Positions 36,484 through 45,279 are shown, counted from the first letter of the stretch. The stretch is DNA of 64,000 bases from Salinimicrobium flavum (GCF_042684505.1 NZ_JBHULT010000010.1:62001-126000); one strand, 5' to 3'. Made by a program: numbers and translations. The notes: generated by a model not told the origin, from the letters alone.

Positions 36484-38025
36484 TTGCAAGTGATAGATTC
36501 TGCTAAAATTGAGTTGCGCAACCTGAGCGTGGAAGATTATAAGGAGCTCAAGATCTCTATGCTCGAGAGTTATGGAAGTCTTGCTGAAGCATACTGGAGT
36601 GAAAAGGAGATCAAGAACCTTATAAAAAAATTCCCCGATGGGCAATTCTGTATCATCATTGATGAGAAGATCGCCGGTTGTGCCCTTTCCATAATTGTTG
36701 ATTATAATAAGTTTGATGACAATCACACTTATGAACAGATCACGGGAGGGGAGAATTTCTCCACCCATAACAAGAATGGGGATGTTCTGTATGGGATAGA
36801 TGTTTTTATTCATCCCGAATACAGGGGGATGAGACTTGGAAGGCGACTTTATGAGGCGCGAAAAGAACTTTGTGAGCAATTGAACCTGAAGTCCATCATC
36901 TTTGGTGGCAGAATACCCAGTTACGCAAAATTTGCCGCAGAGTTAACTCCAAAACAGTATATTGAAAAGGTCAAGATCAAAGAGATCCATGACCCGGTAT
37001 TGTCTTTTCAGCTTTCCAACGATTTTCACGTAAAGAAAGTGATCAAAGGATACCTGGCAGGAGATTATGAAAGCAAGGAGTTTGCCACTTTAATGGAATG
37101 GAACAACATTTACTATTCCAAGCCCGATAAGCTTATTCATACCCAGAAAACGGTGGTGAGGCTTGGCCTGGTACAGTGGCAAATGCGTCTTTTTAAGGAT
37201 TTTGAAGCGCTGGTTTCCCAGATCGAATTCTTCGTGGATGCCGTAAGTGATTACCAAAGTGATTTCATCCTGTTCCCTGAGCTGTTCAACGCACCGTTAA
37301 TGGCCGATTACAACCATCTTAATGAGGCGGAAGCCATTCGTTCCCTGGCCTCCTATACAGATAAGTTGCTGGAAACCTTTGTTGATTTCGCCATCACCTA
37401 TAATATCAATATCATTACCGGAAGTATGCCCCAGATCATTGGTGAACACATGTACAACGTGGGATACCTTTGTAGAAGGGATGGTAGTTATGAGCGGTAT
37501 GAGAAATTGCACATAACCCCGGCGGAAGCTTCTGCCTGGGGGATGAAAGGCGGAACCAAACTGCAGACCATGGATACTGACTGCGGAAAGATTGGTGTCC
37601 TTATCTGTTATGATGTGGAATTTCCTGAGGCATCGCGAATACTGGCAGATGAAGGAATGAACATTCTTTTTGTGCCTTTCATGACCGATACCCAAAATGG
37701 ATATTCCAGGGTACGCCTTTGTGCCCAGAGTCGTGCGGTAGAAAACGAGTGTTATGTGGCCATCGCTGGTTCTGTGGGGAATTTGCCAAAGGTGAACAAT
37801 ATGGACATCCAGTATGCTCAAAGTGCTGTTTTTACACCTTCAGATTTCTCGTTTCCGGTTAATGGTATTAAAGCCGAAGCCACGCCAAATACCGAAAGTA
37901 CGTTGCTGGTAGACGTTGATCTTGATCTTTTAAAGGAATTACATGCCTTTGGAAGTGTTCGTAACCTTACCGATCGGAGAAAAGACCTGTATTCTCTTAA
38001 AAAGAAGAATCCTAAAAATACTTAA
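36484..38025 (+). CDS. GNAT N-acetyltransferase fused to carbon-nitrogen hydrolase
   Basis: This 513-residue two-domain protein has an N-terminal GNAT domain (about 8-215, acetyl-CoA loop region HPEYRGMRLGRRLYEARK) joined to a C-terminal nitrilase/amidase domain (about 225-505). The nitrilase triad is visible: Glu in ILFPELFNAPL, Lys in YEKLHITPAE and Cys in VLICYDVEFPEA. The fusion is a known architecture in Bacteroidota, but its substrate is unknown; acyl transfer coupled to amide hydrolysis is an inference. The start is TTG at 36484 or GTG at 36490. The 3' end overlaps the convergent aldehyde dehydrogenase gene by 14 nt. Confidence 0.88.
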   Translation: MQVIDSAKIELRNLSVEDYKELKISMLESYGSLAEAYWSEKEIKNLIKKFPDGQFCIIIDEKIAGCALSIIVDYNKFDDNHTYEQITGGENFSTHNKNGDVLYGIDVFIHPEYRGMRLGRRLYEARKELCEQLNLKSIIFGGRIPSYAKFAAELTPKQYIEKVKIKEIHDPVLSFQLSNDFHVKKVIKGYLAGDYESKEFATLMEWNNIYYSKPDKLIHTQKTVVRLGLVQWQMRLFKDFEALVSQIEFFVDAVSDYQSDFILFPELFNAPLMADYNHLNEAEAIRSLASYTDKLLETFVDFAITYNINIITGSMPQIIGEHMYNVGYLCRRDGSYERYEKLHITPAEASAWGMKGGTKLQTMDTDCGKIGVLICYDVEFPEASRILADEGMNILFVPFMTDTQNGYSRVRLCAQSRAVENECYVAIAGSVGNLPKVNNMDIQYAQSAVFTPSDFSFPVNGIKAEATPNTESTLLVDVDLDLLKELHAFGSVRNLTDRRKDLYSLKKKNPKNT

Positions 38026-39412
38026 GCAGCTTTTTTGCCAGCTTCAGTTTATTGCCATAAGGTGCATACCTCAGAGGTACGTCCAACCATGTCGCACGCT
38101 TGCTGATACTTTTTTTATGCGAGAAAGTGTCAAAGGAAAATTTTCCGTGGTAGGCACCGTAACCACTGTTGCCCACCCCTCCAAAAGGCAGGTTCTTGTT
38201 CGCAATATGCACGAGCACATCATTCACAGCGCCCCCTCCAAAACTGAATTTTTGGATGATGTTTTCTGAAAAATCCTTTTCTTCGGAAAAGACATAGAGG
38301 GAAAGGGGTTTTGGATAATTTAGTATGATCTTTTCCACTTCTTCTTCTGAACTAAAAGAGATCACCGGAAGAATAGGTCCAAAGATCTCATCCTGCATTA
38401 TTTCTGAATTCAATGAGGGTTCATCTATCAAAGTGGGCGAGATATACAGACTGTCAATATCTGTTGCGCCTCCTGCCAAACAGTTTTGGTCATTTAAAAG
38501 CTCCTTTAACCGTTCAAAATTCTTTTGATTGATGATCCGGGCAAAATCAGGAGAACTTTTAGGATGATCTCCAAAAGCAGCAATTATTTCCTTTTTTACG
38601 GCCTTCAGAAATTTAGCTTTCACTGAGGCATCGATCAGAAGATAATCTGGAGCGATACAGGTTTGTCCGGCATTTACAAATTTGCCCCACACGATCCTCT
38701 TTGCTGCCAGTTCCAGTTTGGCAGAACGGTGAATGATACATGGACTTTTACCCCCAAGCTCCAGAGTTGCTGGGGTCAGGTGAGGGGCAATAGATTTTGC
38801 GACGATCCTTCCCACAGGTACACTTCCGGTGAAGAAAACATAATCCCATTTCTCTTCCAGTAATTTTTCAGAAGCAGAAGCATCTCCCTGTACCACGCTC
38901 ACCCATTCCGGAGGAAATATTTCAGCAAAGATCTCTTCAACAATTTGAGAAGTGTAGGGGGAATATTCACTGGGTTTCAAAACCACGGTATTTCCCGCTG
39001 CAATAGCACCTATAGCAGGGGAAACTTTTAATTGGAAGGGGTAATTCCATGGCGCGAGTACCAGGCAGGTGCCATAGGGCTCAGAATAAATAAAATCTGA
39101 TGAAGGGAAATTGAGCAAGCTACTTTTCACCTTTTTTGGCTTCGCCCAGTTCTTCAGGTGCTTAATGATATACTTTAATTCACTGAGGATAAAGGAAGTT
39201 TCGGTAACGACGGTTTCAAATTCCGGTTTTTGGAAATCATTGTAAAGAGCTTCAGAAATTTCTTTTTCTCTTTTTTCAATGACTGTTTGCAGCCTCTTTA
39301 GTTTTTCAAGTCTTTCATGAATATCCCGGGTGCCTCCGGCTTCAAAAAAGGCTCTTTGTTTTTTGATTACATTGGGGATATTCTCTTCGGAAGGGATAAA
39401 AGTATGGGCCAT
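38012..39412 (-). CDS. Aldehyde dehydrogenase (class 3-like)
   Basis: This 466-residue NAD(P)+-dependent aldehyde dehydrogenase has LELGGKSP with the catalytic Glu, the nucleophile Cys in VNAGQTCIAPDY, and the cofactor-binding FFTGSVPVGRIVA. Its length and the C-terminal hydrophobic segment (LPFGGVGNSGYGAYHGKFSFDTFSHKKS) fit the class-3/fatty-aldehyde (ALDH3) group. It would oxidise medium- or long-chain aldehydes to acids. It is minus strand and its 3' end overlaps the upstream-strand GNAT-nitrilase gene by 14 nt. The upstream gap (39413-39542) is short and I see no clear promoter. Confidence 0.93.
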   Translation of the reverse strand: MAHTFIPSEENIPNVIKKQRAFFEAGGTRDIHERLEKLKRLQTVIEKREKEISEALYNDFQKPEFETVVTETSFILSELKYIIKHLKNWAKPKKVKSSLLNFPSSDFIYSEPYGTCLVLAPWNYPFQLKVSPAIGAIAAGNTVVLKPSEYSPYTSQIVEEIFAEIFPPEWVSVVQGDASASEKLLEEKWDYVFFTGSVPVGRIVAKSIAPHLTPATLELGGKSPCIIHRSAKLELAAKRIVWGKFVNAGQTCIAPDYLLIDASVKAKFLKAVKKEIIAAFGDHPKSSPDFARIINQKNFERLKELLNDQNCLAGGATDIDSLYISPTLIDEPSLNSEIMQDEIFGPILPVISFSSEEEVEKIILNYPKPLSLYVFSEEKDFSENIIQKFSFGGGAVNDVLVHIANKNLPFGGVGNSGYGAYHGKFSFDTFSHKKSISKRATWLDVPLRYAPYGNKLKLAKKLLKYF

Positions 39413-39542
39413 TGATCCTATTTAGACCTTGTCAATTTACGACATTGCCATTACAAATTAAAAAAGCAGTCCATTGAGGAGTAAAAATTATTTTTCCTCT
39501 CCCTCCGGAAGGTTTTTTCTTACTGCAGCTTCCAGAACCTGC

Positions 39543-41309
39543 CTATTCCTGCTCTACTTCGTAGTAACCAGAACCCACGATAAAAGTTTCTCCGTTGGCT
39601 TCAGCTTTTTTCACAAAGGTCATTTTTTGCGCAGGAGTATTAGTTCCGGGTAGAAACCAGGACATCTCCAGCCATCCGCTGCCTTTCTCCATGGCAAGAT
39701 CAATCTCTTTTTTAACGACGGGGTTTCCATCCAGATCTTTCATGTCGATCAGATTTCTGCCTTCAAGGGACGGCAGTGCCGGATTCACTAATTCGGTACC
39801 GTCAGGACTAGCGACGAATATATACGTATCCATAAAATAGAAGGGCCCTTTTTTATCTCTTAGTACATCAAAAGCCTCCCGTCCCTGTTTTTCGATCAAG
39901 GCAGCTGCCTGCTCTACCATATCCTCGATGAAGAATTCATCCATTTTCATATTATAGATCCCGCTGCCCACCAGGTGATCCTTGCCGGAAGGAAAGGTCA
40001 CCTTCTTTATATAACTCGATTTCCAGGCAGGAAAAATATCTCCGGGTTCCGGGTACATGTAATGCACCCAGCCTTCACCTGCCGCAGAGGAAGCTGTCTC
40101 AAGGAACATCTTACCATATGGCCGGCCCAGGGCATCCAGGGTGCCGTTAACTATATCACCTTCTATGGAGGGATCTGCAGCATGAAAAACCCTTTTTCCG
40201 TCAAGATCCCATACGAACAGATATTTGTCTCCGTTAAACCATTGGGAATCTTTTATCCTGAAATCGGAGAAAGCTTCTTCCCCCTCTTCTTCCAGTTTGA
40301 CCGCAGCATCGGTTACAAAGTTCTTGAGATCAAACGGCGTGATCTCTTCTCTTTTCAATTTTTTCTTTGGTGCATCGGCCAGATAAACACCTGCCCCCAC
40401 CAGCACCCAGCTGTCCCCTAAATGGGCTTTTTTTACATAAGTAGATTTCTGGGTTGAAAGATTGTCCCCGGGTTTTGGCCACATATACTCTACCCAGCCG
40501 GCGGAATCTTTTTCAACGGCTTTGAACATTTCCTGCACCAGAAACTTTCCTTCAGTATCCTTTAGGTCCATAAGATTTCTCCCCTCCAGGTTTCTGAAGG
40601 CAGGATTTACCAGTTCTACCCCGGTAGTGTCTAAAACGAAAATATAGGTATCCTTGACCAGGAAGGGGCCTGCAGGATCATAGAATTTTTCGAAAGCCGC
40701 TTTTCCTTCAGATTCAATCATTTCTACTGCATTATCCACCATATGGGATACGAATTCCTTTTCCATACGGTCATTGTACATTCCGCTGCCAATGATATAT
40801 TCTTTCCCTTCAGGAGACTTAACCAACTGCACATAACTGCTTTTCCAGCGGGGAAGAAGTCCATCCGGGACCGGCCATTGATAATGGAACCAGCCTTCCT
40901 GTTTTTCGGGTAGGGCCGTAGCGGTTGCCAGGAGACCCCGTATAATGGGTTTTCCGTTGACGTCCTCCAGATCCAGCTGGTTCTTATTTTCCATTTCGGG
41001 ATCTGCATGCACAAGCATGTTCCCCTCTTTATCTAAAACAAAAATATAGGTTTCTCCCTTGCGCCACCGACTTTGGGGCTTCCGGAATTCTTCAAAAGCT
41101 GCTACCCCGTTTTCACGGATCATTTGAGCCGCATCCTTGACAAGCTCAATTAAATATTGGGTTGAATCCTGTCCTGCCATTGCAGTGTCTGTTGCGCGAT
41201 ACATTTCTGAATGGTCATTTAAAACAGGGTTGATTTCGTTTGAAAAACCTCTTTGACATAAAAAGGTCCCAAGCGTAAGAACTAAAATGATACTTGTTCT
41301 CATTTTCAA
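39543..41309 (-). CDS. Secreted protein of four tandem Cache domains
   Basis: This 588-residue exported protein (signal peptide about 1-23) consists of four Cache-type sensor domains at about 52-178, 185-309, 325-453 and 459-583. Domains 1 and 3 match each other (RWRKGETYIFVLDKEG versus QWFNGDKYLFVWDLDG), as do 2 and 4 (VNPAFRNLEGRNLMDLKD versus VNPALPSLEGRNLIDMKD), so a two-Cache unit was duplicated. Cache domains normally sit on chemoreceptors or kinases and bind small ligands; here there is no membrane anchor after the signal and no kinase, HAMP or MCP domain. It may be a periplasmic ligand-binding protein. Downstream gene ALDH is 130 nt away. Confidence 0.85.
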   Translation of the reverse strand: MKMRTSIILVLTLGTFLCQRGFSNEINPVLNDHSEMYRATDTAMAGQDSTQYLIELVKDAAQMIRENGVAAFEEFRKPQSRWRKGETYIFVLDKEGNMLVHADPEMENKNQLDLEDVNGKPIIRGLLATATALPEKQEGWFHYQWPVPDGLLPRWKSSYVQLVKSPEGKEYIIGSGMYNDRMEKEFVSHMVDNAVEMIESEGKAAFEKFYDPAGPFLVKDTYIFVLDTTGVELVNPAFRNLEGRNLMDLKDTEGKFLVQEMFKAVEKDSAGWVEYMWPKPGDNLSTQKSTYVKKAHLGDSWVLVGAGVYLADAPKKKLKREEITPFDLKNFVTDAAVKLEEEGEEAFSDFRIKDSQWFNGDKYLFVWDLDGKRVFHAADPSIEGDIVNGTLDALGRPYGKMFLETASSAAGEGWVHYMYPEPGDIFPAWKSSYIKKVTFPSGKDHLVGSGIYNMKMDEFFIEDMVEQAAALIEKQGREAFDVLRDKKGPFYFMDTYIFVASPDGTELVNPALPSLEGRNLIDMKDLDGNPVVKKEIDLAMEKGSGWLEMSWFLPGTNTPAQKMTFVKKAEANGETFIVGSGYYEVEQE

Positions 41310-41471
41310 AAGTTTTAGAATGTTGTTGTGGGGGATATCAGTAAGGGGAAATATTAAATACAGTATATGTGATCATGAGAAATATCAGAAACCAGAAAAC
41401 AGCTCCATACAGTGAAAGCTGAGTTTCTTTGTTTCCCGATCCTTATATGTTGTACTTCAATTAAATATACA

Positions 41472-41517
41472 AAATATCATGCTGATAATTTATCATTAAG
41501 GTCATGATATTTATCAG
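41472..41517. promoter_or_regulatory. Nested inverted repeats upstream of the four-Cache gene
   Basis: AAATATCATG (41472-41481) and CATGATATTT (41503-41512) form a 10-bp inverted repeat. Inside lies TGATAATTTATCA (41483-41495), a 13-nt palindrome. CTGATAA (41482-41488) is also complementary to TTATCAG (41511-41517). GC content is too low for a terminator; an operator cluster is more likely. Confidence 0.45.
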
Positions 41518-41558
41518 TCAGAAAAGGAGCTTTGAGGAAAGTGGTATGAGAACAGGAA

Positions 41559-42257
41559 TTAAATGCTGGCATCCCATAACGGATCCTTAGGAGGAGGAGC
41601 GGTGATATCCACCTTTTCCTTTTTTACGGGATGTATGAATGAAAGCCTTCTTGAATGCAGGTGAATGCTTCCATCTTTGTTGCTTCGGTCAAATCCATAT
41701 TTCAGATCTCCCTTAATAGGGCAGCCAATAGCAGATAACTGACTCCTAATCTGGTGATGGCGACCTGTGTGCAGATCGATCTCCAGGAGGTAGTAATTAT
41801 TGAGTTGTTTTAGTATCTGGTAGTCCAGAATGGCTTTTTTGGAATCGGGTACTTCTTTGATGTGAGCGTAGGATTTATTCTGCTTTTGATTGCGTTTCAT
41901 ATAATGCACCAGGGTGTCCTGCTGCTTTGGTGGTGCATTTTTGACGATCGCCCAGTAGGTTTTCCTTGCGTCTTTCTCTTTGAATAACTTATTAAGGCGG
42001 GGAAGGGCCTTGGAGGTCTTTGCAAATACCACGATGCCGCTTGTAGGTCGATCGAGTCTGTGTACCACCCCCAGATATACCTTTCCGGGTTTGTTGTATT
42101 TGATCTTTATATATTCCTTTACCACTTCGCTGAGAGGCATATCTCCGGTTTTGTCACCCTGCACGATATCACCGGGCCGCTTATTGACAATTATGAGGTG
42201 ATTGTCCTCGTGGAGCACCTGTAAATTTTGTGGGGTTGAAATTATCTTATCTTCCAA
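41559..42257 (-). CDS. RluA-family RNA pseudouridine synthase
   Basis: This 232-residue enzyme of the RluA/RluC/RluD family has the catalytic motif HRLDRPTSGIVVFAKT with Asp69, followed by DLHTGRHHQIRSQL and IHLHSRRLSF. There is no N-terminal S4 domain. It isomerises specific uridines in rRNA or tRNA; the target site cannot be read from the sequence. The bPH-like gene upstream ends 10 nt before its start, so it may belong to the same transcript as the bPH/CPBP genes and panB. Confidence 0.94.
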   Translation of the reverse strand: MEDKIISTPQNLQVLHEDNHLIIVNKRPGDIVQGDKTGDMPLSEVVKEYIKIKYNKPGKVYLGVVHRLDRPTSGIVVFAKTSKALPRLNKLFKEKDARKTYWAIVKNAPPKQQDTLVHYMKRNQKQNKSYAHIKEVPDSKKAILDYQILKQLNNYYLLEIDLHTGRHHQIRSQLSAIGCPIKGDLKYGFDRSNKDGSIHLHSRRLSFIHPVKKEKVDITAPPPKDPLWDASI

Positions 42258-42267
42258 AAACGGGATT

Positions 42268-42693
42268 TTAAATAGTCTTTATAATTTCCTTTTTAAAAGG
42301 ATTTTTTATGGGTTCCAGTTCCAGGGAGGCCAGGGCATCCTTGAGAACCGGTAAATCTTCCCTTGCTATTAAATCAGTCCTGATCACGAGCTTTTCATGA
42401 AGTGTCAAAAAAGTGATTTCGTCTGCAATCTTTTTAATCCGTGTGAACTTTGTAAGATCAATTTCCTTCTTGTTGCCGGGGATGTTACAAGTGAGAATTT
42501 GATCTTCAAGCTCTAAATATTGAAACTTCACCTTATAAAAATAAAAACCATAATAGAAAACTCCTAAAGCTGTGAAACCATATTTTAAAAAAATACCGGA
42601 GTCAAAAATAATTCCTGCAACTCCACATATCAGGTAAACCGATCCCATCAAAAGATCTTTCCTTAAATGCTTTTTTGAATATCTAATCGTCAT
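42268..42693 (-). CDS. Small bPH-like membrane protein (copy 2)
   Basis: This 141-residue protein starts with TIRYSKKHLRKDLLMGS, then has two TM helices (about 15-32 and 36-52) and a C-terminal beta-rich domain of about 85 residues ending NPFKKEIIKTI. It is a clear paralog of the 140-residue protein at 43481-43903: same IRYSK..L..LLxGS start, same TM layout, YLELEDQILT matching YLKIENGFLT, and NPF near the end. The topology resembles bacterial PH (bPH) membrane proteins, but I cannot prove that fold. Its start overlaps the stop of the CPBP gene by 4 nt. Confidence 0.72.
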   Translation of the reverse strand: MTIRYSKKHLRKDLLMGSVYLICGVAGIIFDSGIFLKYGFTALGVFYYGFYFYKVKFQYLELEDQILTCNIPGNKKEIDLTKFTRIKKIADEITFLTLHEKLVIRTDLIAREDLPVLKDALASLELEPIKNPFKKEIIKTI

Positions 42694-43475
42694 TTTGCAT
42701 AAGTGATCAAGCTTCGGGTGTTAGGAATAAACTTTAAAGCAAATAAAGTGATAAAAATTCCGAAGACAAATAAGCTCCAGTATAAAATTCCGAAGTCCAG
42801 CCAGTTTAACCATTCCGAATACAATTCAGCCTTATAATAAATGAGTTGATTAGAGACATTGTACAGGAAGTGAAGTAAAATGGAATAGCCAATATTTTTA
42901 GTTCTGTAGAAAATCACTGCGCTAATAAGTCCCATGATGAAGGCGGGAATCAGGTTAAGGGGTGTCTCCCAGTGAATGAGTGAAAACAAGACAGATGAGA
43001 CCAGTAAAGCTGTTAAAAACCCTTTTTTGATCAATAATTTTTGAAACAAGAATTTTCTGAAAAACAATTCTTCTAAAACTGGAGCTATGAGGAAGGCAGT
43101 GATGGTTCCGTAAATTTCACTCGTGGAAAAACCTTCATAAATGAATTTAGCCGGAGTGTTATTAAATAATCTGTTAAGGTCAAGAAATGGACGATTGATA
43201 AATTCTGTTCCCAGGAGAATAAGCAAGAGAAAAAGAATTATAAACAGATCGGGCTTTTTGACGGTAACATTAAATTTCTTGCTCCGTGATTTCCAGAAGA
43301 AATAGAAGATGGTAAGATATGTAGTCACCCGCGCTATTATAAGAGTCCACCCTAAGATATGATCCAGATCTTCCGGGCCGTTCCTTGTATCGAAGATTAA
43401 ATAAGAAAGGAACTGAAGAACTATCTCGAAAAGCAGCAATAGGAAAGTGAGTAAAACAGCTTTAGCTATTCCCAT
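42690..43475 (-). CDS. CPBP-family intramembrane glutamic-type protease
   Basis: This 261-residue membrane protein with about eight TM helices carries the CPBP (CAAX protease and bacteriocin-processing) motifs: EELFFRKFLF (motif 1, EExxxR), FSLIHWETPLN (motif 2) and LLHFLYNVSN (motif 3). Bacterial CPBPs process peptides or confer bacteriocin immunity; the eukaryotic relative cleaves prenylated CAAX proteins. The two flanking genes encode paralogous small membrane proteins (42268-42693 and 43481-43903), so the three probably act together, with the small proteins as partners or substrates (inference). Confidence 0.88.
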   Translation of the reverse strand: MGIAKAVLLTFLLLLFEIVLQFLSYLIFDTRNGPEDLDHILGWTLIIARVTTYLTIFYFFWKSRSKKFNVTVKKPDLFIILFLLLILLGTEFINRPFLDLNRLFNNTPAKFIYEGFSTSEIYGTITAFLIAPVLEELFFRKFLFQKLLIKKGFLTALLVSSVLFSLIHWETPLNLIPAFIMGLISAVIFYRTKNIGYSILLHFLYNVSNQLIYYKAELYSEWLNWLDFGILYWSLFVFGIFITLFALKFIPNTRSLITYAK

Positions 43476-43480
43476 ACCTT

Positions 43481-43903
43481 TCAGGAATTGGTCTGCGACC
43501 AGCCAAGAAATGGATTTTCTTTCTGATGGAGCTTCAGGGAACCTAGAACGGGATAAAGATCTTTGATAGAATCTTCATCAATGATACCGGTGTTAATACT
43601 AAGGTTTTCTTCGGAAGTGAAAATTTTGATCTTTCCTGGAAAGGATTTAATCTGAACAACCTCTTCTAGTTTTAACGACTTTTTTCTGAGGGAATGCTTT
43701 GTGAGGAATCCGTTTTCAATTTTAAGGTATTGATTATGCCTTTCAAAAAAGAAGTTCCCTACCATAAGGATTCCTAATAGCAGCTGAAAATAACCGAAAT
43801 AGCTGGCTGATCCTTCAAGCCATTTTACGGTACCCCATAAGGTAAAAAGGCTTCCTAATAAAAGGTTTGAAAAAAGGCGGGTTTTAGAATACCTGATTTT
43901 CAT
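43481..43903 (-). CDS. Small bPH-like membrane protein (copy 1)
   Basis: This 140-residue paralog of the protein at 42268-42693 has an IRYSKTRLFSNLLLGS start, two TM helices (about 12-28 and 33-50) and a beta-rich tail with YLKIENGFLTKHSLRKKSLKLEEV and a final NPFLGW. The CPBP protease gene starts 5 nt after it. Copies on both sides of one protease gene suggest tandem duplication followed by divergence. Function unknown. Confidence 0.72.
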   Translation of the reverse strand: MKIRYSKTRLFSNLLLGSLFTLWGTVKWLEGSASYFGYFQLLLGILMVGNFFFERHNQYLKIENGFLTKHSLRKKSLKLEEVVQIKSFPGKIKIFTSEENLSINTGIIDEDSIKDLYPVLGSLKLHQKENPFLGWSQTNS

Positions 43904-43918
43904 GTTCTAAGAAAACTT

Positions 43919-44737
43919 CTAATACTGTTCCTCGTCTGATGGGAAATTTCTGCTCTTCACATCATCCCGGTATTGTTCAAAGGCTTTGGTCATTTCAGTA
44001 TGCAGATCGGCATATCTTCTCAAAAACCGCGGATTGAACTCATGGGTCATTCCAATCATATCATGAACTACCAGTACCTGCCCGTCGACCCCGTTTCCGG
44101 CACCAATCCCTATAACCGGAATAGTTAGGCTTTCCGCAACCTCTTTAGCGAGTTTCGCAGGGACCTTTTCAAGCACCAAAGCAAAACACCCGGCTTTTTC
44201 CAGCATCAGGGCATCAGTCTTCAGTTTTTCTGCTTCGGCTTCTTCCTTGGCTCGAACAGTATATGTTCCGAATTTATAGATGGACTGTGGCGTTAATCCC
44301 AGGTGACCCATAACAGGTATTCCTGCGTTTAAAATGCGTTTCACTGAATCTTTGATCTCCTTACCACCTTCCAGTTTCACTGCATGGCCGCCGCTTTCTT
44401 TCATGATCCTGATGGCAGAGCGTAAAGCTTCCTTAGGGTCACTCTGATAACTACCGAAGGGAAGATCCACCACCACCAAAGCTCGTTCAACAGCCCTTAT
44501 CACACTTGCTGCGTGATAGATCATTTGATCAAGGGTAATAGGAAGCGTTGTCTCATGTCCCGCCATAACATTACTGGCAGAGTCACCAACCAGGATCACA
44601 TCAATACCTGCTCCATCAACAATTTTAGCCATGGAATAATCGTAAGAGGTGAGCATGGAAATTTTTTCTCCCTGGGCTTTCATCTCTACCAGGGATTTGG
44701 TAGTGACCCGTTTGTACTGTTTTTTAGCAACTGACAT
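43919..44737 (-). CDS. panB: 3-methyl-2-oxobutanoate hydroxymethyltransferase
   Basis: This 272-residue enzyme transfers a hydroxymethyl group from methylene-tetrahydrofolate to 2-oxoisovalerate, the first step of pantothenate (CoA) synthesis. Motifs: ISMLTSYDYSMAKIVDGAGID, VILVGDSASNVMAGHETTLPIT and AVKLEGG, with metal-binding Asp and Glu, and GIGAGNGVDGQVLV at the end. I placed the start at ATG 44737; an upstream in-frame start at 44800 would sit in front of the promoter found at 44760-44791, and the shorter form matches the usual length. The small-protein gene (43481-43903) begins 15 nt after its stop. Confidence 0.96.
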   Translation of the reverse strand: MSVAKKQYKRVTTKSLVEMKAQGEKISMLTSYDYSMAKIVDGAGIDVILVGDSASNVMAGHETTLPITLDQMIYHAASVIRAVERALVVVDLPFGSYQSDPKEALRSAIRIMKESGGHAVKLEGGKEIKDSVKRILNAGIPVMGHLGLTPQSIYKFGTYTVRAKEEAEAEKLKTDALMLEKAGCFALVLEKVPAKLAKEVAESLTIPVIGIGAGNGVDGQVLVVHDMIGMTHEFNPRFLRRYADLHTEMTKAFEQYRDDVKSRNFPSDEEQY

Positions 44738-44759
44738 GTAGGTGGATTTTAAATTCCTG

Positions 44760-44791
44760 TAAAAGTAGTAAATTCGGCTTCTACATCCCAA
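44760..44791 (-). promoter_or_regulatory. Promoter of panB
   Basis: On the minus strand TTG (44789-44791) is followed after 21 nt by TACTTTTA (44760-44767), a near match to TTG-N17..23-TAnnTTTG. It gives a leader of about 15-20 nt before the ATG at 44737. Confidence 0.5.
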
Positions 44792-44802
44792 ACTATACAA
44801 AA

Positions 44803-45279
44803 ATGATAAAATTTATTCCCACAATGATCCTTTTGTGTTTGACAATATCGGTTTCGGCCCAGGAAATTTCCGAAGATGAAAAAGTGAAGAAAACAATTGA
44901 GACTTTCTTCCAGGGTTTTCACGCAAGAGATTCTGTTGTAATGAAATCTGTATTCCATGAAGATCCCATTGTGCAAACCATTGGCAGGACCAAAGAGGGA
45001 GAGGTGAAATTGGTTAATGAAGAGCTTGGAAAAGTATTAAAAGGCATAGTGGCTATTCCGCTGGAGACTGAATTCAAAGAAGTTTTACACAATTATGAAA
45101 TTAAAATTGACGGAGAAATGGCCCATGCCTGGACCCCATATTCATTTTATATGAATGGTAATTTTAGTCATTGTGGGGTGAATAGCTTTCAGTTGCTAAA
45201 GGTGAAGGAAGAATGGAAGATCATTTTTCTAATTGATACGAGGAGGAAGGAAGGTTGTGAGGGGAGGAAAATGAAATAA
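44803..45279 (+). CDS. Exported NTF2-like (SnoaL/DUF4440-type) protein
   Basis: This 158-residue protein has a signal peptide (1-20, ending ISVSAQ) and an NTF2-like fold: IETFFQGFHARDSVVMKSVFHED opens the domain and the C-terminal WKIIFLIDT strand closes it. NTF2-like proteins of this type bind small ligands or act as subunits; a reaction cannot be assigned. It is divergent from panB, sharing a 65-nt gap. A lysine- and arginine-rich tail (RRKEGCEGRKMK) follows. Confidence 0.8.
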   Translation: MIKFIPTMILLCLTISVSAQEISEDEKVKKTIETFFQGFHARDSVVMKSVFHEDPIVQTIGRTKEGEVKLVNEELGKVLKGIVAIPLETEFKEVLHNYEIKIDGEMAHAWTPYSFYMNGNFSHCGVNSFQLLKVKEEWKIIFLIDTRRKEGCEGRKMK

